Source: Rhodovulum sp. (lineage in GTDB: Bacteria; Pseudomonadota; Alphaproteobacteria; Rhodobacterales; Rhodobacteraceae). From it: a stretch of DNA of 64,000 nt. Shown piece by piece: positions 53,468 through 61,454 of the stretch (its first letter is position 1; each line of letters starts with the position of its first letter). The stretch is from assembly GCA_002706605.1 (NCBI GenBank), contig PALT01000015.1, positions 83,844 through 147,843 on the forward strand. Reading direction: 5' to 3'. The notes under the pieces are model-generated. The model ran no database searches. It saw only the letters and a list, made by a program, of their open reading frames with translations, and had not been told where the DNA came from. The translations under genes and the position numbers were made by a program.

Positions 53468-54097
53468 TTACTTCAACCCGTTAAGCACCAGACGGACGGC
53501 CATACCGTAGGAGGTTTTGAAACCCTCTTTCGCAAACATCGTCTCTAGATCTTCGGGGACGTCTTCAGGCTTGCGGCGCGAGGCGAGGTCAAATTGGGCG
53601 GCCCCTTGCAGTGCAAGCATCAATACCATGCTGGCCTCTCGGGTCCGCTCCAGCGGAGTACCGGTTCGATCACTGATCACCTGCGCCACGCGCAGCCCCA
53701 TCCCCCGCATCCGACGCTTCTCGGTAAATAGCACCTCATCGCTGACAGCTTGTTCCAAGTCGGTGAAAAGCCGCGCCAGAAGTGGCAGAAAGAGGGGCAC
53801 ATCGGCGGGGGCATCGACGAGGCGCTGGGCCAGTGTGTCGGCTGACGCCTGTTCGATCAGCGCGACGACCTCTTCCATAGCATCGGAGAACACGGCGAGG
53901 AGCAACTCCTCCTTATTGCGGGCGTATAGGTAGAGCGTACCCTTGGACACGCCGACCTCACCCGCAATCGCGTTCATCGTGAGCGACTCGAACCCCTTTT
54001 CCTCGATCATCACTCGAGTCGCGCGCAGGATCGCGCGGCGGCGAGCCTCTTTCTCGTCATCCGACCGCGCCCGTTTTCTGTTTTCCGGCAATGACAT
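53468..54097 (-). CDS. TetR-family transcriptional regulator
   Basis: This is a 209-residue TetR repressor. Its N-terminal helix-turn-helix is MNAIAGEVGVSKGTLYLYAR, preceded by a very basic segment (NRKRARSDDEKEARRRAIL). The C-terminal half is the variable ligand domain. ATG 54097 with AAGGAG about ten bases upstream decides the start. It is divergent from a tannase/feruloyl esterase pseudogene. Two inverted repeats lie in the shared gap and may be its operators. Its regulated gene is broken, so it may now be a relict or control only itself. Confidence 0.88.
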   Translation of the reverse strand: MSLPENRKRARSDDEKEARRRAILRATRVMIEEKGFESLTMNAIAGEVGVSKGTLYLYARNKEELLLAVFSDAMEEVVALIEQASADTLAQRLVDAPADVPLFLPLLARLFTDLEQAVSDEVLFTEKRRMRGMGLRVAQVISDRTGTPLERTREASMVLMLALQGAAQFDLASRRKPEDVPEDLETMFAKEGFKTSYGMAVRLVLNGLK

Positions 54098-54137
54098 ACA
54101 CGAATTCTCCTTCACGGTTGCGGTTTGCCCCTTGATA

Positions 54138-54175
54138 ACTGACTCTGGGTCAGTAGATAGATGACTGCAAGTCAT
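54138..54175. promoter_or_regulatory. Two inverted repeats, probable TetR operators
   Basis: ACTGAC-TCTGG-GTCAGT (54138-54154) and ATGACT-GCA-AGTCAT (54161-54175) share the half-site core TGAC(T) and lie 41 to 78 bases upstream of the TetR start codon. They point toward autoregulation and toward control of the divergent esterase gene. Confidence 0.6.
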
Positions 54176-54336
54176 TTATATGAGTGGGCCGCCGAAATGA
54201 ACTGCGCTGCATTGGCTAGTTCGGGAAGGCCGAGCCCAAGCCACTGGCCCGCAGCCCCGAGCTTGCCGCCAAGCTGTGGGAGATTTCCCAATCGCGCACA
54301 GGCGTGAACTCTTCTTTTTAAACAGGGACCAACGAT

Positions 54337-55560
54337 ATGAAACTCACTCTCACTGCCGCGTTCCTGACGCTCTATAACGTGCGGATCGACCATGCCGCCA
54401 CCGTTGACGCGGGGACCGTTCCCGCCGACCTGATGAGGCGATGACAGGTGGCTCGCCCACCCCTGTCGAGGTCGGCTCTCACTGTCTCGTCGAAGGCAAG
54501 ATCGAAGACCGCGAAGGCGTGAACGGCCGCTATGGCATCCGGTTCCAACTGCGCATGCCCGAGGATTGGAATGGCAAGTCCCTGTTTTAAGGCGGTGGCG
54601 GCACGGATGGCTTTATCGCGCCTGCCATTGGCACCATTCCGTCGACCGGGACCACCGCCACCCCCGCGCTCAAACGCGGCTATGCTGTGGTTAGCATGGA
54701 CGGCGGACACGACGGTATGACGCTCGACTTTGCCGCCGACCAGCAAGCGCGACTCGATCTGGCCTATGCCTCCATCGGTAAAGTCTCGAACACGGCGAAA
54801 ACGCTGATCTCCACCTACTATGCGGCGGCGCCCGAGCAATCCTACTTTATGGGGTGCACTAACGGCGGCCGCGAGGCGATGATGGCCGCGCAGCGCTTCC
54901 CGCTGGAGTTTGACGGCGTGGTCGCGGGCAACCCCGGCTTCCATCTGTCGCGCGCCGCGCTGGGCGGTGTGTGGGACGTCACGCAATGGGCCAAGATTGC
55001 GCCGCGTGATGAGATGTATAGCGCGCTAACGCCCGAAGACCTTGATGCCGTGGCCGAGGAAAACGACCGCCGGTGCGACGCACTCGACGGGCTGGAGGAC
55101 GGCGTCGTCGCCGCCTATCGCCAGTGCGAGTTTGACCCCGAAGTGCTACGCGGCCAGTTGGACGACGCCAAGCTGGATGCGTTGATTGCCGTCATGAGCG
55201 GTGCCGTGGACGGGCAGGGCAATCAGGTCTACATGGGCTGGCCGTGGGGGCCTGGTGTCGCGGCAGAGGGGTGGCGCGCGTGGAAACTGGGCGCAGAACA
55301 AATGCCCGCCATGCACCAGATCCTGACGGTGCCCTCGACAGGGGCGGTCTTTATGACCCCGCCCCAGCAGGTCCCGCTTGACCCCGACTTTGCCGCGATG
55401 GCCGATGAGGTCTCTGATGTGGGCGGCTATTTTGACGCCGACGAGACCTATCTGACTACCTTTGCCCAGAAGGGCGGCAAGATGGTGGTTTTCCAAGGGA
55501 TCGCCGACCCGATCTTCTCTGCCAGCGATATTGCACGCTGGCATGACGAGGCCGAACGGA
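54337..55560 (+). pseudogene. Tannase/feruloyl esterase-family pseudogene
   Basis: The remnant encodes an alpha/beta hydrolase of the tannase family. It has at least three lesions. The first frame (from ATG 54337, MKLTLTAAFLTLYN) ends at a TGA around 54442, with a frameshift before MTGGSPTPVEVGSHCLVEGK in another frame. An in-frame TAA at 54588-54590 interrupts SLF-GGGGTDGF, where the family has a glutamine. The 3' end is replaced near 55560 by antisense glutathione S-transferase sequence. The nucleophile elbow reads YFMGCTNGGRE, with threonine where serine is expected. The central part, translated from 54687, is otherwise well preserved, suggesting recent decay. Confidence 0.88.
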
Positions 55561-55897
55561 ACAGCGGGCCAAACGATTTGTGCAGTTCGGACGCTACATA
55601 GGTCAGGTGTTCCAGAACTTTGGCGCGCGACAGATTGCCAGCTTCGGGCGCGAGGCCAGCCTGCGGGGCGGTATCGGACAGGAATTGCAGAATTGCCGGA
55701 CCTTCGGTCAGGACACCGCCGTCATCCATTTGCAATGCGGGGACATAGCCCTTGGGATTGATCGCCAGATAATCGGCACCGCCGGCGGTCTTGCCCTCGG
55801 ACGTATCTACCGCCTCGATCTCGAATGCCTGACCGATTTCGTGCAGAACAATGTGGCTGGCAAGCGAGCAGGCGCCGGGTTTGTAAAAGAGTTTCAT
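55561..55897 (-). pseudogene. Glutathione S-transferase, truncated (3' end deleted)
   Basis: The frame begins MKLFYKPGACSLASHIVLHE, a GstA-type thioredoxin-fold N-terminus, and continues with NPKGYVPALQMDDGGVLTEG. After about 114 residues (HKSFGPLFR) the homology stops, and the frame runs on through antisense tannase codons to a stop at 55448. A full enzyme would have about 200 residues, so most of the helical substrate domain is missing. The gene lies tail to tail with the tannase remnant, so a single deletion could have truncated both. Confidence 0.85.
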
Positions 55898-55944
55898 CGT
55901 GCTTTGGCCTTTTTGGGTTGTCGATGACCCGATAGATGGGCGGA

Positions 55945-56017
55945 GTGGTTTCCGTTGACAACGTGGTTTCCGATGGTTACCACAAGAAACGAGTTACTCC
56001 ACAGAAACCAGGTAACC
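55945..56017. promoter_or_regulatory. Repeats upstream of the HxlR regulator
   Basis: GTGGTTTCCG occurs twice, at 55945 and 55963, 18 bases apart. The second copy with GGTTACC (55975-55981) faces AGAAACCAGGTAACC (56003-56017) as an inverted counterpart. The cluster covers the gap between the divergent GST remnant and the HxlR gene, a natural place for HxlR operators. Confidence 0.5.
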
Positions 56018-56020
56018 CCG

Positions 56021-56368
56021 ATGCCCCTTAAAATGCGTCACAACAAAAGCCCGGAGCCGCCGGAGCCCTGCCTGCTCACCGAATGCATGGCGGTGATTTC
56101 GGGGGCATGGGCGCCCAATGTTATCTGGTCGCTGCGGGCGGGACCGCGCCGGTTTAGCGAGTTGCGTGCCGATATCCCCCCGATTTCGGCCAAGGTCCTT
56201 TCTGCGCGCCTGTCCGAACTGGAAGGGCGGGGCGTGTTGGTGCGGCATGTGCGCCGCACATCGCCCCCGTCGACAGAATACGAACTGACATCGCTGGGCG
56301 AGGAACTGATCCCCGCGCTGGACGCGATTGTTCAGGTGGGACACAGGCTAAAGGCCCTGCGCGCCTAG
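56021..56368 (+). CDS. HxlR-family transcriptional regulator
   Basis: This is a 115-residue winged-helix regulator of the HxlR/MarR-like group. The N-terminal cysteine that many members use for redox or electrophile sensing is present (PEPCLLTECMAVISGAW). The core RFSELRADIPPISAKVLSARLSELEGRG is conserved in the right order. It starts at ATG 56021. It is divergent from the GST remnant and probably controlled it. Upstream repeats support this. Confidence 0.88.
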   Translation: MPLKMRHNKSPEPPEPCLLTECMAVISGAWAPNVIWSLRAGPRRFSELRADIPPISAKVLSARLSELEGRGVLVRHVRRTSPPSTEYELTSLGEELIPALDAIVQVGHRLKALRA

Positions 56369-56409
56369 GCTCAGGTCAACCTGCGAACACCGCACAGGCG
56401 AGGGATGGG

Positions 56410-57414
56410 TCAGCCGTCGAATGTGGCGCGATATGCGGCGGGGGTTCTGCCGGTCCAGCGTGCAAAGGCGCGGCTAAAGGCGCTTTGTTCCGAGAATCCA
56501 GTGAGGAACGCGATTTCCGCCAGAGAATGCCCGGTCTGGGTCAATAAGCCCTCGGCCAGACGACGGCGCGCCTTTTCCAAAACGGCTTGATAAGAGGTGC
56601 CCTCGTCCGACAGGCGACGCTGCAATGTGCGCTCGCTCATCCCCATGTCGCGGGCCATTTCGGTTGCGCGTGGTGCGCCGTCGCTCAGCCGGTCGGAAAT
56701 CCGGCGCAGCAGGGTCTGCTCGAACGAGGTTTCCCCTGCCACGGCCGTCAGTTCGGATTGCAGATGCGGTTCCAGAAACTGCGCAATGGCAGGATCGCCC
56801 AGACGGTTGGACCGCTCCAGCGTCGCGTGATCCAAAAGCACCCCGTCTTTGTCCGAGCCAAAGACCATTTCACATCCGAAATAGGCGTGGTGCGGGGCGA
56901 TGTCGTCGGGCGCGCTGTGTTTGCAATGAACGGCAAGGGGGATCACGGGGTCAGGTGAAACCTGCCGCATGATCGACGTGGCACTGGCCAATGTGGCCTC
57001 GTTGGACAGTCGCATCCCCAGTGTGCGGACCCCCTCACGGTGCAACAGGAAAAACGCGCCTTTGGGGTGTGGGTGCACCTCGTATTCCGCCACGGATGTC
57101 AGCAACCGCGCATAGCGCACCGCCCGCTCAAGCGAACCGCGCAGGGTCGGTGCGGTCTTCCACGCAAGGCCAAAGGCCCCGTAATCGTCGCACTGCATGC
57201 TCTGTCCGACGCGCAGGGGAAATCCGGTGGGGTCCTCCACCAGACGGGCCAGACGTTCCAGAAACGCATAGTAATCGACATCGGCCACCATGGTTTTCAC
57301 CGTTGGCGGATCGTCGGGGTTCAGGCCGAGGTCGTGAAACAGGGACACGCGGTCCAATCCCGGACCGGCGGCCTCAATCACCTTGCGTGCGAATAACCCT
57401 GTGACAACACCCAT
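56410..57414 (-). CDS. AraC-family transcriptional regulator
   Basis: This is a 334-residue regulator with an N-terminal ligand domain of the OruR/ArgR-like type (residues about 15-200, DRVSLFHDLGLNPDDP and PLRVGQSMQCDDYGAFGLAW). The C-terminal pair of helix-turn-helix motifs (about 235-330) includes MARDMGMSERTLQRRLSDEG and LAEIAFLTGFSEQSAFSRAF. The regulated gene is not evident. Neighbours are the convergent HxlR gene and the tct operon. A terminator-like hairpin at 57478-57516 separates it from tctA. Confidence 0.9.
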   Translation of the reverse strand: MGVVTGLFARKVIEAAGPGLDRVSLFHDLGLNPDDPPTVKTMVADVDYYAFLERLARLVEDPTGFPLRVGQSMQCDDYGAFGLAWKTAPTLRGSLERAVRYARLLTSVAEYEVHPHPKGAFFLLHREGVRTLGMRLSNEATLASATSIMRQVSPDPVIPLAVHCKHSAPDDIAPHHAYFGCEMVFGSDKDGVLLDHATLERSNRLGDPAIAQFLEPHLQSELTAVAGETSFEQTLLRRISDRLSDGAPRATEMARDMGMSERTLQRRLSDEGTSYQAVLEKARRRLAEGLLTQTGHSLAEIAFLTGFSEQSAFSRAFARWTGRTPAAYRATFDG

Positions 57415-57477
57415 CGCGCGGCCCCCTGCAGCTTGGGCGATAGCATAACGCCATGCGCGGCGTAGGGGGAGGTCAAG

Positions 57478-57516
57478 AAAACGCCCGCCGAACCTGGGTC
57501 CGGCGGGCGCGTTTTT
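57478..57516 (-). terminator. Terminator of the tctCBA operon
   Basis: A 9-bp stem CGCCCGCCG/CGGCGGGCG with a 10-base loop is followed, on the minus strand, by a T-rich run (TTTTCTT). It lies 27 bases past the tctA stop and ends the transport operon. On the other strand GTTTTT also follows, so it may work both ways. Confidence 0.75.
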
Positions 57517-57542
57517 ATGCGGTACGTGGTGTGGATGGCCGG

Positions 57543-59081
57543 TTAGTCGGCGATCGACCCTTCTTCGTCACGGCGGGCGTGCATCCGCGCCTTGACCCGT
57601 GCCCCCACGATCAGGGGCAACACAAACCCGATCAGCGCAATCGCCCACAGGGCAATCGACAGCGGGCTATCGATCAGGGTCCACCAGTTGCCGTTGTCGA
57701 TCGTGATCGCACGGCGCAGGTTGTTTTCCATCGAGTTGCCCAAGAGCGTCCCAAGGATGATCGGGACCAGAGGCACGTCCAGCTTGCGCAGAACCCAGCC
57801 CATGATGCCAAAGCCGATCATCACCATCAGGTCAAAGCTGGACCCCGAAATCCCGTAGATGCCAACAAAGGACACCATCGCAACGATCGGCATCAGAACC
57901 CGCGGCGGGATCAGCAACAGGCGCGTGAACAGACCCACCATCGGGATGTTCATCGCCAAGAGCATGAAGTTCGCAATGAACAGCGCGGCGATCAGGCCCC
58001 AAACCACATCGGGGTTCTGGGTGAACAACAGAGGACCAGGCGTGATGTTCAGCGACAGCAAAACCGCCAGCAGAACCGCCGTCGTCCCCGACCCCGGCAC
58101 ACCCAGTGCCAGCATCGGCACAAGTGCACCACCGGCGGCGGCGTTGTTACCCGCCTCGGGCGCGGCGACGCCACGGGGATCACCGGTGCCAAAGGTGTTG
58201 TCTTTGTCCACCAGACGCTTTTCCATCGAATAGCTGATGAAAGAGCCCAGCGATGCGCCCGCACCCGGCAACACGCCCGCGATAAACCCGAGGAACGAGG
58301 TCCGCAGCATCGTCGGCGTGGTTTCTTTGATCATGCTCATCGGCGGGGTCAGGCGCCCGATCTTGAGCTTGCCCGAGGTCGCATCGGATCCACCGTGGCG
58401 GTTTTCGAGGAAGATAAACACTTCGGACAGGGCGAAGAGACCGACGATGGCCACAAGGAAATCCAGACCGTCATAGAGGTGCACCTCGCCAAAGGTGAAC
58501 CGCGGCACGCCGGTTTGCGTGTCCACACCGATCATCGCAAGGCCAAGGCCCAGAGCGGCGGCAAAGGCCGATTTCGCCTGATTGGTCGAGGACACCCCGC
58601 CCAACGTCATGAACGCCAGCGCGAACAGGGCGAAATATTCCGCCGGACCGAACAAGAGGGCGATTTTCACCAACTGCGGTGCCAGCGCGATCAGACCCCA
58701 AGTCGCAAGGAATGCGCCAACAAACGAGGCGATACCGGACAGGGACAGGGCCTCGCCCGCCATGCCTTTTTTCGCCATCGGGTGGCCGTCCAGACAGGTC
58801 ATCATCGCGGGCTCATCGCCCGGAATGTTCAAGAGGATCGACGAAATCCGGCCCCCGTACATCGCCCCGTAATAGACCGAGGTCAGCAGGATCAGGGACG
58901 GCGTCGCGCCCAGACCCAAGGTAAAGGCCAGCGGGATCAGAATGGCCACGCCGTTCGACGGGCCCAGACCCGGCAGCGCGCCCATAACGGTCCCCAGAAA
59001 ACAGCCCATCAGAGCCAGCAGCAGGTTCTGCCACGTCAGTGCGATCAGAAACCCGTCGCCTAGGTTTGCCAAAGTTTCCAT
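57543..59081 (-). CDS. tctA: Tripartite tricarboxylate transporter permease TctA
   Basis: TctA is the large membrane subunit of the binding-protein-dependent, ion-driven tricarboxylate transporter. The protein has 512 residues with about twelve helices. It shows the family signatures LPGLGPSNGVAILIPLAF, MYGGRISSILLNIPGDEPA and PGAGASLGSFISYSMEKRL. The duplicated halves carry the characteristic glycine-proline segments. It follows tctB by nine bases. Confidence 0.95.
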   Translation of the reverse strand: METLANLGDGFLIALTWQNLLLALMGCFLGTVMGALPGLGPSNGVAILIPLAFTLGLGATPSLILLTSVYYGAMYGGRISSILLNIPGDEPAMMTCLDGHPMAKKGMAGEALSLSGIASFVGAFLATWGLIALAPQLVKIALLFGPAEYFALFALAFMTLGGVSSTNQAKSAFAAALGLGLAMIGVDTQTGVPRFTFGEVHLYDGLDFLVAIVGLFALSEVFIFLENRHGGSDATSGKLKIGRLTPPMSMIKETTPTMLRTSFLGFIAGVLPGAGASLGSFISYSMEKRLVDKDNTFGTGDPRGVAAPEAGNNAAAGGALVPMLALGVPGSGTTAVLLAVLLSLNITPGPLLFTQNPDVVWGLIAALFIANFMLLAMNIPMVGLFTRLLLIPPRVLMPIVAMVSFVGIYGISGSSFDLMVMIGFGIMGWVLRKLDVPLVPIILGTLLGNSMENNLRRAITIDNGNWWTLIDSPLSIALWAIALIGFVLPLIVGARVKARMHARRDEEGSIAD

Positions 59082-59090
59082 GATGCCCCC

Positions 59091-59522
59091 CTAGAAACCC
59101 AGCGGCCCACGGGCCAGCGACAGCCCCAGAACCAGATGGAAAATGACATAGATGCCGACCGAGGTGCCCACACCGGTCAGAACCGCGCCGATGATGGCCG
59201 ATCCCAAACGCCAGCTGAGATAGCTTGCGGCAAAGGCGGTCGCGAAAACAAAGCCGATTTCCGGCAAAAGCTGCGCATAGAGGATCATCACAACAATGGC
59301 CGCGATCACCTCGACCAGACGCGGCAATGCGGGCCAGATGGGTTCGGGATCGGGTTTCAGGGCGATGACGGCACTGGACAGGCCCAGAACCACCGCGATG
59401 ATCAGCGGAAAGCCCTTGGGGCCAACGGCGTCGGACAGAAAGCTCTCTTCGATGGTCAGGGCGGCTGCGGCAAAGCCGATGGCCAGCAAGACCCCAAAGA
59501 TGCCGAAGATACGGTCACTCAT
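59091..59522 (-). CDS. tctB: Tripartite tricarboxylate transporter small subunit TctB
   Basis: TctB is the small membrane subunit with four predicted helices in 143 residues. The start MSDRIFGIFGVLLAIG is supported by AGAGGA eight bases before ATG 59522; a longer frame extends upstream but lacks this site. Order tctC-tctB-tctA is conserved in proteobacteria. Confidence 0.9.
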   Translation of the reverse strand: MSDRIFGIFGVLLAIGFAAAALTIEESFLSDAVGPKGFPLIIAVVLGLSSAVIALKPDPEPIWPALPRLVEVIAAIVVMILYAQLLPEIGFVFATAFAASYLSWRLGSAIIGAVLTGVGTSVGIYVIFHLVLGLSLARGPLGF

Positions 59523-59603
59523 GTGTGGGTTCCTCTTGGTCGCGCAGGGAATGACCAAGGGCCGCGCGTTTGGCGGCCCTTGGCGTTACCACAGGCGTGG
59601 TGA

Positions 59604-60590
59604 TTATTTGATGATGCCGATTTCTTTGGAGATCGACTGAATCTGGGCAACGCTGTCCGAGACGAAGGATTGGAAGGCGTCCCCTTGCAGGTCCAGCGGG
59701 GCCAGACCGTTTGCGGCCATGATCTCTTTCCATTCTGCCGAAGCATACAGGTCCGAGATTTTGCCAACCCATGCGTCATAGGCGGCGTCGCTCATGTTGG
59801 CGGGGGCGTAGAAACCGCGCCAGTTTGCGCCGATTGCGTCAACGCCTTGCTCTTTGGCGGTCGGCATGTCGGCAAACTCACCGCCCAGACGTTCAGGCGA
59901 CAGAACGGCGATCACGCGGATGTCGCCGCTATCGACGAAACCTTTGGCCTCGGAGATGTCACCGGTAAACGCCTGAACCGAACCGGCCAGCAGCTGGGTC
60001 ACGGCCTCACCGCCACCGTCAAACGCGATGTATTTGACGCTGCGCACATCGTCGATGCCATAGGCGTTTGCCGCGATCAGAACCTTCAGGTGATCCCAGC
60101 CACCCACAGCCGAACCACCAGCGACCGAGGTCGAGGTCGGGTCGTTTTTGATGTTGTCCAGCAGTTGGGGCAGGGTGGTCACGTCGCTATCGGCAGCAAC
60201 GGCGATCACGCCATAGTCCGCACCGATCGACGCCAGCCAGCGCACCTGATCCATGCTGTTGCCCGGGTATGCACCCTGGGCCAGACGGGTTGCGGTCGCC
60301 GAGCTTGCCGCGACGATCAGATCGTTGTCGTCACCGCGTTTGTTGACCACCTCGGCAAAGGCCACACCACCGCCGCCACCGGCGAGGTTGACGACCTGCA
60401 TGGTCTTGTCCAGCAGACCCAAATCCTGCAGCGACTTGCCCACCTGACGACAGGTGAAGTCCCAGCCACCACCGGGGTTGGCGGGCGCGATACATTCGGG
60501 GTTTTCAGGGGTGAAACCATCGGCCATAGCGGTCATGCTGGATGCACCAAGGGCCAGCGCGGCCAGCGCCATACGGGTTGCGTTGATCAT
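59604..60590 (-). CDS. tctC: Tripartite tricarboxylate transporter binding protein TctC
   Basis: TctC is the periplasmic binding protein that presents a tricarboxylate or similar acid to TctAB. It has 328 residues with a signal peptide ending near MTAMA-DG. The mature part begins PECIAPANPGGGWDFTCR, where PANPGGGWD is the family signature near the ligand's carboxylate. GGAGG lies about nine bases before the ATG at 60590. It is the first gene of the operon. The exact substrate (citrate, tricarballylate or another) cannot be read from sequence. Confidence 0.93.
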   Translation of the reverse strand: MINATRMALAALALGASSMTAMADGFTPENPECIAPANPGGGWDFTCRQVGKSLQDLGLLDKTMQVVNLAGGGGGVAFAEVVNKRGDDNDLIVAASSATATRLAQGAYPGNSMDQVRWLASIGADYGVIAVAADSDVTTLPQLLDNIKNDPTSTSVAGGSAVGGWDHLKVLIAANAYGIDDVRSVKYIAFDGGGEAVTQLLAGSVQAFTGDISEAKGFVDSGDIRVIAVLSPERLGGEFADMPTAKEQGVDAIGANWRGFYAPANMSDAAYDAWVGKISDLYASAEWKEIMAANGLAPLDLQGDAFQSFVSDSVAQIQSISKEIGIIK

Positions 60591-60782
60591 TCGATTTTTC
60601 CTCCACGAATTTTCCGCGTGGCACGTTTTTTGCGCGCCACACACCTTGCCCCCGCAGGACCGAAATTCTTTGCGTCCTTCTCCTCGCGGGGTATGACAGC
60701 GTTCTACGCAGGAAAGCTGTCATCAACCTGTCACAGGAAAAAATGACGTGATGGCAATGGGTTGTGGGAAAAGGAATCACGG
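60591..60782. promoter_or_regulatory. Divergent promoter region between tctC and tctD
   Basis: This 192-base gap must carry the promoters of both the transporter and its two-component system. CTGTCATCAACCTGTCACA near 60717-60735 contains two directly repeated TGTCAT/C half-sites 11 bases apart, about one helical turn, which fits an OmpR-type response regulator such as TctD. Confidence 0.45.
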
Positions 60783-61454
60783 ATGCGCGTGCTGATGGTG
60801 GAGGATGCTGTCGATCTGGCCGAGACGGTTGTGACCCGTTTGGGGCAATCGGGAATCGCCTGTGACCATGCGCTGAGTGTCGCTGACGCCGAGGACTATC
60901 TGGGCGTGCAAACCTATGACGCGATCATTCTGGACATCAATCTACCGGATGGGTCGGGGACGGATTTGCTGCGCGGTATTCGGGGGCGCGGGGATCTGGT
61001 TCCGGTGCTGATGCTGACCGCGCTCTACTCCGTCGATGACCGTGTGCAGACCCTCGATCTGGGGGCCGACGATTACCTTGTGAAACCGTTTGATCAGCGT
61101 GAGCTGGAGGCGCGGTTGCGGGCCCTGATGCGGCGTGAGGGCGGCCAAAAGGGCGAGGAACTGATCCTTGGCCCGCTGCGGTTTTCGCCGTCGCGATTGT
61201 CAGCGACACTGGACGATCAGCACCTGTCGTTGACCCGTCGCGAGGCCGCTTTGCTGGGCCTGTTGATGCGTCATTCGGGGCATTTCCTGTCCAAAGAGCG
61301 TCTTTATGACGGGTTGTTTGCCTTCAACGACGCGGATGTCGGATTGAACGCGATTGAACTCTATATCGCGCGTTTGCGGCGCAAGCTGTCGGGCAGCACG
61401 GTCAGCATCGCAACGCAACGCGGGATTGGCTATCGGATCGCGATCAATGACTGA
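60783..61454 (+). CDS. tctD: Two-component response regulator TctD (OmpR family)
   Basis: This is a 223-residue response regulator. Its receiver domain has the acidic pair VEDAVD, the phosphorylation aspartate in IILDINLPDGSG (about residue 51) and the lysine in GADDYLVKPFD. The C-terminal winged helix ends RRKLSGSTVSIATQRGIGYR. It should activate tctCBA when its kinase senses a tricarboxylate. It overlaps tctE by eight bases. ATG 60783 follows AAGGA. Confidence 0.93.
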   Translation: MRVLMVEDAVDLAETVVTRLGQSGIACDHALSVADAEDYLGVQTYDAIILDINLPDGSGTDLLRGIRGRGDLVPVLMLTALYSVDDRVQTLDLGADDYLVKPFDQRELEARLRALMRREGGQKGEELILGPLRFSPSRLSATLDDQHLSLTRREAALLGLLMRHSGHFLSKERLYDGLFAFNDADVGLNAIELYIARLRRKLSGSTVSIATQRGIGYRIAIND

